This document shows positions 40,587-49,846 of a DNA stretch of 64,000 nucleotides, in pieces. The notes beneath the pieces were generated by a model, which saw only the letters and a program-made list of their open reading frames with translations, ran no database searches and had not been told where the DNA came from. Each line of letters begins with the position of its first letter. Position 1 is the stretch's first letter. Origin of the DNA: Nocardia higoensis NBRC 100133 (GTDB lineage: Bacteria; Actinomycetota; Actinomycetes; Mycobacteriales; Mycobacteriaceae); assembly GCF_000308595.1 (NCBI RefSeq), contig NZ_BAGA01000073.1:1-64000 (forward strand). Direction: 5' to 3'. Both the position numbers and the translations under genes were made by a program.

Positions 40587-41432
40587 TCAGCCGGCCGGGG
40601 GAGCGGCCACCGAGCCCGCCGACCCGGGGATCTCGCCGTGCCGGATCTCGCGGTAGACCCGGCTGCGCAGCTCGGCGAACTCGCGGGTCGCCTTGGTGGT
40701 GATCTGGTCGCGCTCGGCGCCCAGGCCCGTCTCGATCAGATCCACCACCTGGGTGGGCTTCTTGCCGAGCACGAGCACGCGGTCCGAGAGGTAGACGGCC
40801 TCGTCGATGTCGTGGGTGACCAGCAGGATGGTGATGCCCAGGTGGTTCTTGACGCGCAGCGTGAGATCCTCGAGATCGGCGCGGGTCTGCGCGTCGACGG
40901 AGGCGAACGGCTCGTCCATCAGCACGATGGCGGGCGCGTAGGCCAGCGCGCGTGCGATGGCGACCCGCTGCTGCATACCGCCGGACAGCTGCCAGGGGTA
41001 CTTGCCGACGTGGTCCTTCAGGCCGACCTCTTCGAGCGCCGCCATGGCCTTCGCCGCGCGTTCCTTCTTGTCCTTGATGGTGGCACGCAGTGGCAGGGTC
41101 ACGTTGTCCAGCACGGACATCCAGGGCATGAGGGAACGGGAGTAGTCCTGGAAGACGATCGCCATCTCGGCGGGCGGTTCGGTCACCTGACGGCCGCGCA
41201 GGGTCACCGTGCCCGTCGTCGGGGCCAGCAGGCCCGACAGGCATTGCAGCAGCGTCGTCTTGCCCGCGCCGGACGGCCCGACGATGCACATGAATTCACC
41301 GCTGCGGACGGTGACGTCGATGCCGCCGAGGACGTGGTGATCGCCGAATCGCTTGCCGAGATTCTCGACGACGAGCAGGTCCTCGTGAGCAGTCGGCGTG
41401 GGCAGGACTGCGGAGCTGGGAGTGGTGGTCAT
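40587..41432 (-). CDS. ABC importer ATPase (SsuB/TauB type)
   Basis: A 281-residue nucleotide-binding subunit: Walker A GPSGAGKT near 52-59, Q-loop VFQDYSRSLMPW, signature LSGGMQQR, Walker B IVLMDEPFASVD, and H-loop VTHDIDEAVYLSD. The DYSRSLMPWMSV and DIDEAV forms are typical of the nitrate/sulfonate/taurine importer family. It follows the permease gene by 9 bp. Confidence 0.92.
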   Translation of the reverse strand: MTTTPSSAVLPTPTAHEDLLVVENLGKRFGDHHVLGGIDVTVRSGEFMCIVGPSGAGKTTLLQCLSGLLAPTTGTVTLRGRQVTEPPAEMAIVFQDYSRSLMPWMSVLDNVTLPLRATIKDKKERAAKAMAALEEVGLKDHVGKYPWQLSGGMQQRVAIARALAYAPAIVLMDEPFASVDAQTRADLEDLTLRVKNHLGITILLVTHDIDEAVYLSDRVLVLGKKPTQVVDLIETGLGAERDQITTKATREFAELRSRVYREIRHGEIPGSAGSVAAPPAG

Positions 41433-41441
41433 AGTCGATTC

Positions 41442-42215
41442 CTATGCGTTCTTCTTGTTGTGCCAGTCGAGGACTCGTCCTTCGACCAGGCGAGCGCCGA
41501 AGTTGAGCAGGTAGCCGAGTACGCCCAACATCACGATGCCGGACCACATGTTGAGGATGTTGAAGCTGCGCTGCGAATCGAGGATGAAGTAGCCGATGCC
41601 GCCGGGCGAGCCGATCATCTCCGTCACGACCATCACGACGGTCGCGATGGTCAGGGCCAGGCGGGCGCCCGCGAAGATCTGCGGTGCCGCGTGCGGCACG
41701 TAGATGAAGCGGATCCTGGTCTTCATCGGCAGCCGGTAACTGCTTGCCATACGCAGCAGCACCGGTTCCACCGAACGGACGCCGTCGATGGTGTTCAGCA
41801 GGATGGGCCACATGCCCGCCAGCGCGATGAGGAAGATCTTCATCGTGTCGCCGATGCCGAGGAAGATGATGGCGATCGGCAGCAGGGCGACACCCGGTGT
41901 GGCGCGCAGGAATTCCAGGATCGGCCGGACCGCCTGCTCGAAGCGGGGCAGCAGGCCGAGCACGATGCCGCCCGCGATGCCGACGACCAGCGCGATGGCG
42001 AAGCCCGCCAGGATGCGCGCCAGGCTCGGGACGACGTTCTCGACGATCCCGTCGAAGAACCACACCTCGCCCGTGCGCTCGAAGATCTTGGCGAACGAGG
42101 GGAAATAGAAGGACTTGCTGTCGGCGGTGAACAGCAGGCACGCGATCACGATGACGATGGGCAGCCACATCTCCCAGGCCAGCGCGCTCAGTCGCGCTCG
42201 GACACCGAGTTTCAT
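41442..42215 (-). CDS. ABC importer permease (SsuC/TauC type)
   Basis: A 257-residue membrane protein with about six helices. The ATPase-contact EAA loop is RMASSYRLPMKTRIRFIYVPHAAPQIF, of the sulfonate/taurine permease type. ATG 42215 overlaps the stop of the second permease by 4 bp. The two permeases differ clearly, so the channel is a heterodimer. Confidence 0.9.
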   Translation of the reverse strand: MKLGVRARLSALAWEMWLPIVIVIACLLFTADSKSFYFPSFAKIFERTGEVWFFDGIVENVVPSLARILAGFAIALVVGIAGGIVLGLLPRFEQAVRPILEFLRATPGVALLPIAIIFLGIGDTMKIFLIALAGMWPILLNTIDGVRSVEPVLLRMASSYRLPMKTRIRFIYVPHAAPQIFAGARLALTIATVVMVVTEMIGSPGGIGYFILDSQRSFNILNMWSGIVMLGVLGYLLNFGARLVEGRVLDWHNKKNA

Positions 42216-43102
42216 GCCGCACGCTCCTCTCGGACGATCGGGTGCCACCACAGCAGCCGGCGTTGCGCGGCCACGACCAGGGCGTTGATGACCAGGCCGA
42301 GGATGCCCGCGGTGATGGCGTAGGCGAAGACCTCCGGACGCTTGAAGGCCTGCTCCATGTGCGACAGTTCGAGGCCGAGTCCGGGTGCGCCGCCGATGTA
42401 CTCGGCGCTGATGGTCATCAGCAGAGCCATGGTGGCCGACAGGCGCAGACCGGTGAAGACGAACAGCGACACACTGGGCGCCCACAGGTAGCGCAGCCGG
42501 TCGACGGTGGAGATCCGGAAGACCCGGACCACCCACTTGTGCAGCGGCTCGACCTGTTTGGCGGCATACATCGACTGGATGAGCAGCGGCCAGATCGCCG
42601 ACAGCACGATCATGGTGATCTCCATGCGGCTGGTGGCGCCGAAGAGCAGCAGCACCAGTGGCAGCAGGGCGATGGTCGGGATGCTGCGGAAGAAGTCGAT
42701 GATCCACCGCGTGCTCTGGGTGGCCCGCAGCGACGAGCCGAGCAGCAGCCCCAGCGGAATGCCGATGACGGCGGACAGCGCCAGGCCCGTGGCCCACACG
42801 CGAAGTGTGGTGCCGAGGGCGGTCCAGTAGGCGTTGCTACCCCACAGTCCGAACAGGGCATCGAGGACCGTGACCGGAGTGGGCAGGCTGTCGCTGTCGG
42901 TGAGCGGGCTCATGGCCACGAGCTGCCACAGCAGCAGCGCGGCGGCGATGGCGACGATCTTGGGGACGATGCCGACCCCCTTGCGCTTGCCGGATTCGGC
43001 CGCGGAGGCGCGGGGACCGGTCTTGGCGGGCACCGGAGGCTTGCTCCGGGTCGCTGCCGGCGCGGTCCCGGCGGTCGTGGTGGCTGTCATGCTCGTCGTC
43101 AC
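42212..43102 (-). CDS. ABC importer permease (SsuC/TauC type)
   Basis: A 296-residue membrane protein. A Thr/Ala/Pro-rich cytoplasmic N-terminus of about 45 residues precedes six helices, with the EAA-type loop KQVEPLHKWVVRVFRISTVDRL. The start is the GTG at 43102, overlapping the binding-protein stop (GTGA); ATG 43090 is an alternative. It is the second half of the heterodimeric channel. Confidence 0.88.
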   Translation of the reverse strand: MTTSMTATTTAGTAPAATRSKPPVPAKTGPRASAAESGKRKGVGIVPKIVAIAAALLLWQLVAMSPLTDSDSLPTPVTVLDALFGLWGSNAYWTALGTTLRVWATGLALSAVIGIPLGLLLGSSLRATQSTRWIIDFFRSIPTIALLPLVLLLFGATSRMEITMIVLSAIWPLLIQSMYAAKQVEPLHKWVVRVFRISTVDRLRYLWAPSVSLFVFTGLRLSATMALLMTISAEYIGGAPGLGLELSHMEQAFKRPEVFAYAITAGILGLVINALVVAAQRRLLWWHPIVREERAA

Positions 43103-44097
43103 CCGATCTCTGCCAGGAAGGTGCTCGAATCCGGCTTCTCGGACAGGATCTCGTACTTGACGGCGAGGTCGGCGACCTTGTCGATCTTGTCGGTGGTCAC
43201 CGGGGTGGCCGAGAAGGGCTGGATGAAGGCGTTCGCCAGCTGTTCGGGGGTGAAGCCGAGTTGCTCGCCCGCGACCTTCTTGCCGAGCGCGGGGTCGGCG
43301 TTGACGCTGGCGGCGCCTTCCTGGATGCCTTCGGCGAACTTGCGCACGGTCTCCGGGTTCCGCGCGATGAACTCCTCGGTGGCCACGAACACCGAGGAGG
43401 GCACGCCCTGGTTGCCGGGCGCGTCGGTATTGGTGACCAGTCGCACCTTGCCCGAGGAGATGGCGCTGGTGGCCAGCGGCTCGTTGGGCGTGGAGGCGTC
43501 CACGAAGCCCTGCTGGACGAGGTCGATGCTCTGGGCGGGCGGCACCTCGACGAATTCGATCTTGGTCGAATCGCCGCCCGCGCCGTCGACGATGGCGCGG
43601 ATGTTCATCCAGGTCTGGGTCTTGATCGCGGGCACGCCGACCTTCTTGCCCACCAGGTCCACCGGCCCGTTGATGCCGTTGTTCGCGGTGACCACGCTCG
43701 CCGCCGAGATCTGACCGGGCTGGCCGTTGGTCGACTGCTCGCCGGCGCCGGCGACGATCTTGATGGGCAGGCCCTGGGCGCGGGCCTGCATGAACGTGAC
43801 GACGTCCATCTGGGCCACCTGCAGGCCGCCGCTGAGCAGCTGCGGCACGGTGTCGTTGGCGGACTTGTTGGCCGAGGGGGTCACGTTCAGGCCGCGCTCG
43901 GTGAAGTCGCCTTCGCTGATCGCCACGCGCAGGCCGACGCCCGACAGGCCGGGCGAGCTGCCCACGGTGATGTCGGTGGCGTTCTCGGCGCCGCCGTCCG
44001 AGGAGCCGCAGGCCGCGGCGAACAGGGTGAGGGCGGCCGCGGCGGTGACAGCGGCGGTGCGGCGGAGGAGAGGAACTGCGGGGGCCGCGAGGGACAT
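43099..44097 (-). CDS. ABC substrate-binding lipoprotein (SsuA/NMT1 type)
   Basis: A 332-residue lipoprotein with signal peptide and lipobox FAAAC near residue 30. The mature part is of the NMT1/SsuA/TauA group (GLRVAISEGDFTERGLNV, DVVTFMQARAQGLPIKIVAG, LVGKKVGVPAIKTQTW, FVDASTPNEP). Such proteins bind sulfonates, nitrate, pyrimidine precursors or aromatic acids. No sulfonate monooxygenase gene accompanies it, and the aldehyde dehydrogenase and ring-cleavage genes suggest an organic acid. It is the first gene of the operon 44097 to 39091 and lies behind an IclR-type palindrome. Confidence 0.88.
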   Translation of the reverse strand: MSLAAPAVPLLRRTAAVTAAAALTLFAAACGSSDGGAENATDITVGSSPGLSGVGLRVAISEGDFTERGLNVTPSANKSANDTVPQLLSGGLQVAQMDVVTFMQARAQGLPIKIVAGAGEQSTNGQPGQISAASVVTANNGINGPVDLVGKKVGVPAIKTQTWMNIRAIVDGAGGDSTKIEFVEVPPAQSIDLVQQGFVDASTPNEPLATSAISSGKVRLVTNTDAPGNQGVPSSVFVATEEFIARNPETVRKFAEGIQEGAASVNADPALGKKVAGEQLGFTPEQLANAFIQPFSATPVTTDKIDKVADLAVKYEILSEKPDSSTFLAEIG

Positions 44098-44192
44098 GTC
44101 GGAGACTCCGGTCTTCAGGGGGTGGGGATGGATGTCAGGAAGTCGGCCGGTGTTGCACCCGGATTGCCAGGATGCGGACCGACTGTGCGGTG

Positions 44193-44211
44193 GATCACTT
44201 CTGTAGTGATC
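44193..44211. promoter_or_regulatory. IclR-type operator in front of the importer operon
   Basis: GATCACTTCTGTAGTGATC has perfect 7-bp arms around TCTGT. Its core ACTTCTGTAGTG is repeated exactly at 45182-45193 in front of the IclR gene. Confidence 0.72.
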
Positions 44212-44291
44212 GGTTCAGGAATCGTAAGGTTCGGTGAGCGGGAAGAAAAACGCGTCTTTCCACTGGGCGCAAAACTCCCGCAGCGAGGCGC

Positions 44292-45095
44292 TCAGCCGCC
44301 GAGAACTCGTTCGATCTGCCCGGCGGTTCGGCGCAGAGCGGCCTCGGAGCGCTGCAGATTCACCCGGACGGCGGGGGCCGACAGGCTGATCGCGCCGACC
44401 GCGACGCCGCCGCGCATGATCGGCGTGGCCACGCAGACCTGGCCGAGCACCGACTCCTGGCGGTCGTAGGCCAGCCGGGTGGCCCGGATGTCCACCAGCT
44501 GGCGGTGCAGCACCGCCGGGTTGGTCACCGAGTGCCTGCTGCGGCGGACGAGCGGGCCCTGCAACACTTTGGCGATCTCGGCGCCCGGCTGGAAAGCCAG
44601 CAGCGCCTTGCCCAATGCCGTGCAGGTGGCGGGCGCGCGCCCGCCGATGGGCGTGGGCGCGGGGAGGGTGTGCAGGCCGACGACCTTGTCCAGGATGACG
44701 ATGTCGGCGCCGTCGAGGATCGCCAGGCGTGTGGTCAATCCCGAACCCGCGTAGAGGTCTCCGAGATACGGCGCGACCTGCTCGCGCAATCCGCGCGGAC
44801 GGCTGTGGGCGACCCGGTTGCCGAGTTCGAAGAGCTTGTCGCCGGGGCGGTAGCGCGTGCCCTCCTTCGAGACGAACCCGCTTTCGACGAGGTAGGCGAG
44901 CAGCCGGAAGGCGGTCGAGGTCGGGATTCCGGCCCGGCGCGCGATATCGCTGACGCCCATCGAGGCGTCGCCGCCGAGGAATTCGTCGAGCAGTTGCAGC
45001 GCCTTGACCACCGAGGCCGTTCCTCGCCGGTCGTTGCCGGCGCCATCGATCTCGGCCGGCTCCGGGGGGCCCTGTTCTTCCATCAATGCGGTCAC
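44292..45095 (-). CDS. IclR-family regulator
   Basis: A 267-residue IclR protein. An N-terminal winged HTH (SVVKALQLLDEFLGGDASMGVSDIARRAGIPTSTAFRLLAYL, about 28-70) is followed by the effector domain with APTPIGGRAPATCTALGKALLA and the terminal VGAISLSAPAVRV. The GTG at 45095 or the ATG at 45083 may start it. The repeated ACTTCTGTAGTG motif upstream of itself and of the importer operon makes it the likely regulator of both. Confidence 0.88.
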   Translation of the reverse strand: MTALMEEQGPPEPAEIDGAGNDRRGTASVVKALQLLDEFLGGDASMGVSDIARRAGIPTSTAFRLLAYLVESGFVSKEGTRYRPGDKLFELGNRVAHSRPRGLREQVAPYLGDLYAGSGLTTRLAILDGADIVILDKVVGLHTLPAPTPIGGRAPATCTALGKALLAFQPGAEIAKVLQGPLVRRSRHSVTNPAVLHRQLVDIRATRLAYDRQESVLGQVCVATPIMRGGVAVGAISLSAPAVRVNLQRSEAALRRTAGQIERVLGG

Positions 45096-45179
45096 GCGGG
45101 TTCACTTTCCAACTCGTCTGCGGCCCCCCGCCGCAGGCCGGCCACCATCGCCCGGTGGGGCGAAGGTGTTCCAGGTCAC

Positions 45180-45200
45180 CAACTTCTGTAGTGGATGGTA
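45180..45200. promoter_or_regulatory. IclR-type operator in the iclR / double-tetR divergent promoter
   Basis: CCAACTTCTGTAGTGGATGG carries the same 12-nt core as the site at 44193 with weaker outer arms. It lies between the IclR gene (45095, minus) and the double TetR gene (45309, plus). Confidence 0.65.
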
Positions 45201-45308
45201 CAGTGATTGTAACGACCGTTCCAGTGATCGGCAACACACCGGCTAGCCATTGGTGACCGCGCTCTCTGGTACTTTCCGTTCGGCAGCCCGCCCGAAAAGA
45301 GAACATGG

Positions 45309-46646
45309 ATGAATACCGCTCGACGTAACGCCCGCGGCGAAGCCAGCCTGCAGCGGATACTCGACGCCACCGTGCAGTTGGTCGGCCGATACGGCTACGA
45401 CAACACGACGATCGCACGCATCACCAAAGCCACCCAGCGCCCCGCCAGCTCGATCTACTGGTTCTTCCGGGACAAGGACGAACTCATCGCGGCCGCGCTG
45501 GAGCACTCCTACACGCGCGTCGCGCGCGGCGACCACCGGCCGTGGCAGCGCTACGACGAGTCGCTGCCGATGACCGCGCAGCTGATCGACGAACTCGAGC
45601 CCGAGCTGCGTGCCTCGGAAACCGAAACCCCGCTGCGACTGGGTATCGCGCTCGCACTCGAGGGCAGCGCCGCGAGCTCGAAGGTGCAGGAGCCGTTCCA
45701 TCGGCGTCGTGCGGGCGTGCTGCGGGCCATCGAGGCGTGGTGGGACGGCGCCTACGCCGCGACGGGTGCGGCCGAGGAGGTCCGGGCCGCGCCTGCCTGG
45801 TGGATGTCGACGCTCACTCTCGCGCTCTTCGACGGGCACTACATCTCCGATGTCGAGGCGGGCGACGAGGACACGATCGCCGGGCGCAGCCGAATCACCG
45901 CGCTCGCACTGACTTCCGCCTACGAGTCGATGCGGGGCGGCGATCCCGCCCGCTTCCCGGTCACCGAGGTCCCCGAGGCTTCTGCGAACGCCTCGGACCG
46001 CCCCGACGCGCACCCCGAACCCGAATCGGGTCCGGGCACGCTGTTGCGGGTGACCCGCGGGCTCGTCGCCGAGCACGGCTACGAAGGCGCGACCATCGGC
46101 CGGATCTGCGCGGCGGCGGACATGCAGCGCAGTTCCGTCTACTGGCGGTACAAAGACAAGGACAGCCTGATCGAGGCCGCGGTGGCCGAACCGTTTCTCG
46201 GGCTGTTCGCGCCCATGCGCGCACTGCCCGAATCGGTAGCGGACTGGGCGGAGGATCTGGCCGCCGCCATCGGCGCGACATTGCGGGCGGCGCGGGTGCA
46301 CCCGGATGCGGTCAAAGCGGGCCTGCTGCTCAAAGTCCAGCAGTGGGACCCACCGACGGCGGGCGGTGTGACCGTCCTGGCCGGAATGGCCGCGCTGGAA
46401 GCGGAATTGACCGCCTGGCTGATGCGCAACGCGCCGTCGGGCGGGGAAGGGCAGGTGCCGGGCGAGCACCTGGCATGGATCGTGCTGCGGCTGGTCGAGG
46501 GGCTGATGTTCGGCTCGGCGCTGGGCAGGCCCGCCCCCGTGGGCACCGTGCGGCAGCTGTTCGCGGTCGTGCTTGCCGGGGTGGTGAGCCGGTGGCCTGC
46601 CGTCGACCGGCGAGCCACCGGCGCTCACTCGAGCCGGAGCTTGTAG
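45309..46646 (+). CDS. Tandem TetR-TetR fusion regulator
   Basis: A 445-residue protein made of two complete TetR modules. HTH 1 is at about residues 15-60 (ILDATVQLVGRYGY, IARITKATQRPASSIYWFF) and HTH 2 at about 243-290 (RVTRGLVAEHGYEGATIGRI, DMQRSSVYWRYKDK). Each is followed by a helical domain of about 150 residues. A Pro/Glu-rich linker (217-241) joins them. Usual TetR proteins are about 200 residues and homodimeric; here one chain could act as a pseudo-dimer. It diverges from iclR and converges on the AhpD-like gene, and probably regulates the neighbouring aromatic genes. Confidence 0.87.
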   Translation: MNTARRNARGEASLQRILDATVQLVGRYGYDNTTIARITKATQRPASSIYWFFRDKDELIAAALEHSYTRVARGDHRPWQRYDESLPMTAQLIDELEPELRASETETPLRLGIALALEGSAASSKVQEPFHRRRAGVLRAIEAWWDGAYAATGAAEEVRAAPAWWMSTLTLALFDGHYISDVEAGDEDTIAGRSRITALALTSAYESMRGGDPARFPVTEVPEASANASDRPDAHPEPESGPGTLLRVTRGLVAEHGYEGATIGRICAAADMQRSSVYWRYKDKDSLIEAAVAEPFLGLFAPMRALPESVADWAEDLAAAIGATLRAARVHPDAVKAGLLLKVQQWDPPTAGGVTVLAGMAALEAELTAWLMRNAPSGGEGQVPGEHLAWIVLRLVEGLMFGSALGRPAPVGTVRQLFAVVLAGVVSRWPAVDRRATGAHSSRSL

Positions 46647-47173
46647 GAGTCGACGGCGTCGGTCTGCAGTTCGAGTTCGAAGGTGTTCATGACACGGCCG
46701 ACCATCATGTAGAAGCCGATGAGCAGCACCAGCTCCACCAGCTCGGAGTGGTCGTACTCCGCCGCCACCGCGGCGAACAGCTCGTCGGGGGCGGTCGAGG
46801 TGCGCACGACGGCGTCGGTGAAATCCAGCAGGGTCCTCTCGAAGGCATCGAACTCGTGTCCGGCTTCGGCCGGGTACGCGGCGACGGCGTCGATCTTCTC
46901 CTGCGTGAAGCCCACCCGCTTCGCCACGGCGTTGTGCTCGTGCCACTGGTAGGCCGCCCCGGTCAGGTGGGCCACCCGCAGGATGACCACCTCGCGATGG
47001 ACGGGATCGAGCGAACTGCCCTTGCTCAGCTTCGCGCCGAGCGCGAAGACCTCGGGGGCGCAGTTCTCGGCATTGGCGATCATCCGGAAGACGTTGATCT
47101 TCCGCTTGCCCGCGAGCGCGCGCACGATGTGGTCCGGCGCGGTGTCGGGGTCGAAATAGGGAATGCGGGGCAC
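46625..47173 (-). CDS. Carboxymuconolactone decarboxylase/AhpD-like protein
   Basis: A 182-residue all-helical CMD-family protein (NCAPEVFALGAKLSKGSSLDP, HREVVILRVAHLTGAAYQWHEHNAVAKRVGF, ALLDFTDAVV). The redox CxxC of AhpD is absent, so it belongs to the decarboxylase-like or unknown branch. The start is the GTG at 47173, fixed by GGAAGAGG upstream; the longer frame crosses the terminator. The last 22 bp overlap the 3' end of the converging TetR gene. It lies downstream of the HpaI/HpaH genes on the same strand but beyond a strong terminator. Confidence 0.82.
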   Translation of the reverse strand: MPRIPYFDPDTAPDHIVRALAGKRKINVFRMIANAENCAPEVFALGAKLSKGSSLDPVHREVVILRVAHLTGAAYQWHEHNAVAKRVGFTQEKIDAVAAYPAEAGHEFDAFERTLLDFTDAVVRTSTAPDELFAAVAAEYDHSELVELVLLIGFYMMVGRVMNTFELELQTDAVDSYKLRLE

Positions 47174-47239
47174 GGGAAACCTCTTCCTGTCTCGATTACT
47201 GCGATGCGGCATCGAATACTGCGGTGCGACAACGTGATC

Positions 47240-47271
47240 GGGCCGGATCCGACAGGTGTCGGATCCGGCCC
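47240..47271 (-). terminator. Strong hairpin terminator
   Basis: GGGCCGGATCCGACA (47240-47254) and its exact complement (47257-47271) form a 15-bp stem with a 2-nt loop just past the aldolase stop. Confidence 0.85.
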
Positions 47272-47276
47272 GTGGG

Positions 47277-48116
47277 CTAATAGGCGCTGACCGTCCCGGC
47301 CGGGGAGTCCTGCCGGAAGCGGGCGAGCAGGTCGCCCGCGGCGCGGACCAGCAGTGCGGAGTCGACGCCGACACCGGCGAAGGTGATGCCTTCGTTCAGC
47401 CATTCCCGGGCGGCGGCGACATCGACGATCATGATGCCCGCGGGCTTGCCGACCCGGCGCAGGGTCTCCACGCAGGTGCGGATGGCGCGCACCACCTCCG
47501 GATGTGTCCGCTGCTCCGGGTAACCCAGATTGGCCGCCAGGTCGGCCGGCCCCATCAGCACGCCGTCCACGCCGTCGACCGCGGCGATCTCGGCGATATT
47601 CGCCAGCGCCGTCGGCGTCTCCACCTGGACGATGAGGCACACATTGTCGTCGGAGGTGCGGACGTAGTCGGTGAGCCGCCCCCACCGGGAGGAGCGGGCC
47701 AGGCCGCTCCCCATTCCGCGGATCCCGCGGGGTGGGTAGCGGACGGCGCGGACCAGTTCGGCCGCCTGTTCGGCGGTGTCCACCATCGGGATCAGCAGGT
47801 TCTGCACCCCGATCTCCAGGTACTGCTTGATCAGCACGGGATCACCGTGCGGCAGGCGCACCACGGGCTGGGACAGTTCGGCGGCGCGATCACCCAGCAG
47901 GGCGGCCGCCGCGGCGATGCCCTGCAACTGCGCGAGCACCGTGCGCAGGTCGTTCGGCCCGTGCTCGGCGTCGATGAGCAGCCAGTCGTAGCCGCACCCG
48001 GCGAGCAGTTCGGCGGTGTAGCCGTCGGCCAGTACCGTCCACAGGCCGATCTGCTGTTCGCCGTCGGCCAGGCGCTGCTTGAACCGGTTGGGCGGGGTCT
48101 TCCCGGTGATGGACAT
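47277..48116 (-). CDS. HpcH/HpaI-type pyruvate-dependent aldolase
   Basis: A 279-residue class II aldolase of the 4-hydroxy-2-oxoheptanedioate aldolase (HpaI) / 2-dehydro-3-deoxyglucarate aldolase group. GYDWLLIDAEHGPND near 42-56, PVVRLPHGDP, QVETPTALANI and GVDGVLMGPADLAANLGYP give the metal and pyruvate sites. It would split a 4-hydroxy-2-oxo acid into pyruvate and an aldehyde, the last step of a meta-cleavage route. It directly follows the HpaH-like hydratase. Confidence 0.87.
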   Translation of the reverse strand: MSITGKTPPNRFKQRLADGEQQIGLWTVLADGYTAELLAGCGYDWLLIDAEHGPNDLRTVLAQLQGIAAAAALLGDRAAELSQPVVRLPHGDPVLIKQYLEIGVQNLLIPMVDTAEQAAELVRAVRYPPRGIRGMGSGLARSSRWGRLTDYVRTSDDNVCLIVQVETPTALANIAEIAAVDGVDGVLMGPADLAANLGYPEQRTHPEVVRAIRTCVETLRRVGKPAGIMIVDVAAAREWLNEGITFAGVGVDSALLVRAAGDLLARFRQDSPAGTVSAY

Positions 48117-48148
48117 GAATGAGGCTCCTCTTCTCCGAGCAGGCGGGG

Positions 48149-48961
48149 TCAGACCAGGCGGAAGGAGATGGCGCCGAGCCGACCGTAGTCGGCATGGATC
48201 ACGTCTCCGGCGGCCATGGGGATCGGCCGGGTGAACGAGCCGGCCAGCACGATCTGGCCCGGCTCCAGGCGCTCGCCGTAGTTGTACAGGCGCCGGGCCA
48301 GCCAGGCGACACCGTTGGCGGGATGGCCGAGCACCGCCCCGGCGAGACCGGATTCCTCGACGATGCCGTTGAGGTAGATGAGCGCACCCACCCGGGGCAG
48401 GTCGACATCGTCCGGGCGCACCGGCGAACCGCCGAGCACGATGCCCGCGTTCGCCGCGTTGTCGGAGATGGTGTCGAAGACCTTGCGTGGCGCGCCGGTC
48501 TCCCGGTCGAACTGCTCGATGCGCGCGTCGATGATCTCCAGGGCGGGCGTGATGCGATCGGTCGCGTTGAGCACATCGTTGACCGACACATCGGGCCCCT
48601 CGAGCGGGTCCCGGAGCAGGAACGCCAACTCCACTTCCACGCGCGGCTTGATGAACCGCTCGGCGGGGATCGACGAGTTGCTCTCGTAGACCATCTCGTC
48701 GAGGAGGGTGCCGTAGTCCGGCTCGTCGATCTGGCTGCTGATCTGCATGGCGCGCGAGGTCAGGCCGATCTTGTGACCGACGATCCGCTGCCCCTCGGCC
48801 TGCTTGATGCGCACCCACTCACGCGAAACCGCGTAGCCGTCCTCGATGGACATCTGCGGGTAGCGGCCGGAGAGGTGACGCACCTGCTCGCGGCGCTGCT
48901 CGGCCTCGTGCAGTTCCCGCGCCAGTGCGGTGCAGGTCTGCTGGTCGAAGGTGGCGCTCAT
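48149..48961 (-). CDS. hpaH: 2-oxo-hept-4-ene-1,7-dioate hydratase-like enzyme
   Basis: A 270-residue hydratase of the fumarylacetoacetase-related MhpD/HpaH family. Close HpaH signatures are [54 protein letters not shown] and [13 protein letters not shown]. It adds water to a 2-hydroxydienoate to give the 4-hydroxy-2-oxo acid used by the neighbouring aldolase. Resemblance is greater to HpaH than to the second hydratase at 58303, so this set may handle a dicarboxylic intermediate. Start and stop are coupled to the hydrolase gene (ATGA). Confidence 0.87.
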   Translation of the reverse strand: MSATFDQQTCTALARELHEAEQRREQVRHLSGRYPQMSIEDGYAVSREWVRIKQAEGQRIVGHKIGLTSRAMQISSQIDEPDYGTLLDEMVYESNSSIPAERFIKPRVEVELAFLLRDPLEGPDVSVNDVLNATDRITPALEIIDARIEQFDRETGAPRKVFDTISDNAANAGIVLGGSPVRPDDVDLPRVGALIYLNGIVEESGLAGAVLGHPANGVAWLARRLYNYGERLEPGQIVLAGSFTRPIPMAAGDVIHADYGRLGAISFRLV

Positions 48962-49839
48962 GCGACGCTCACCCGCTCGTCGGCGGTGAGGAACCGCTGC
49001 GCGAGTTCGTTGAACTCCTCGGCGCGCTCGAACTGCGCCCAGTGATCGCATCCGGTCATGTCGACGACCTCGACGTTCGGCACGAGCTGTGCCAGCAGGC
49101 GGGCGTTGTCGAGGAACATGTTCGGCGCGTCGACCGCGGCGATCACCAGCACGGGCTGCCGCAGCCGCGCCCAGTCCTCGCGGGACAGGTCCTGCCCGCC
49201 GGTGGTGAAGGCGAGCAGGTGCTTCATCGCCTCGGCCATTTCCGGCTGCTGGTAGATGCGCAACCGCACGGCGACCAGATCATCGAGGAGGTCTTCCTGA
49301 TTCAGCATGAGACGTCCCATCGCGGCCGTCACCGACTCCCAGGACGGGGCCTCGGCGGCGTTGCTCCTGCGACGGCGGACGTCGGCGCCGAACTTCTTCT
49401 CCTCCTCCGGATCGACGATGATGCCCGCCGGAGCGATCATCACGAGCCGATTCACCCGGTTCGGATGGTCCAGCGCCATGCGGGCGCCCACCCACGAACC
49501 CAGCGAAACGCCGATCACCGCGGCCTCGGCGACACCCAGCGCGTCGAGCACGGCGAGGGCGTGTTCGGCATAGTCGGGGATCAGGTAGGGATGGTCCGGC
49601 TTGTCGGTGTAGCCGCAGCCGAGCATGTCGATCCCGATCACCCGGTGGGTGCGAGCCAGCGCGCCGTAATTGGCGCAGAAGTTCTCCAGGCTGCCCGCGG
49701 TGCCGTGCAACAACAGCACGACGGGGCCGTCGGGATCGCCCGCGGTCAGGTACCGCGTGCGGACGCCGCCCGCATCGATCCAGTCGAGCGTGTGGGGGAC
49801 CGTGTCCAGGTAGGTCCACACGCTCCGATAGTTCTGCAT
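48958..49839 (-). CDS. Alpha/beta hydrolase, meta-cleavage C-C hydrolase type
   Basis: A 293-residue hydrolase of the BphD/MhpC type. The oxyanion segment LLLHGTAGS is near residues 42-50, the nucleophile elbow is GVSLGS (near 110), and the catalytic His lies in [15 protein letters not shown]. The chain is too conserved to be a relic. Position between the VOC gene and the hydratase fits hydrolysis of a ring-cleavage product carrying a side-chain ketone. A 7-bp gap separates it from the VOC gene. Confidence 0.85.
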   Translation of the reverse strand: MQNYRSVWTYLDTVPHTLDWIDAGGVRTRYLTAGDPDGPVVLLLHGTAGSLENFCANYGALARTHRVIGIDMLGCGYTDKPDHPYLIPDYAEHALAVLDALGVAEAAVIGVSLGSWVGARMALDHPNRVNRLVMIAPAGIIVDPEEEKKFGADVRRRRSNAAEAPSWESVTAAMGRLMLNQEDLLDDLVAVRLRIYQQPEMAEAMKHLLAFTTGGQDLSREDWARLRQPVLVIAAVDAPNMFLDNARLLAQLVPNVEVVDMTGCDHWAQFERAEEFNELAQRFLTADERVSVA

Positions 49840-49846
49840 GGCCGGA

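Noticed and set aside
40572..42323. 583-residue open frame antisense to the SsuBC-like genes
   Set aside because: Same low-complexity antisense signature; the ABC genes on the other strand carry all Walker and EAA motifs.
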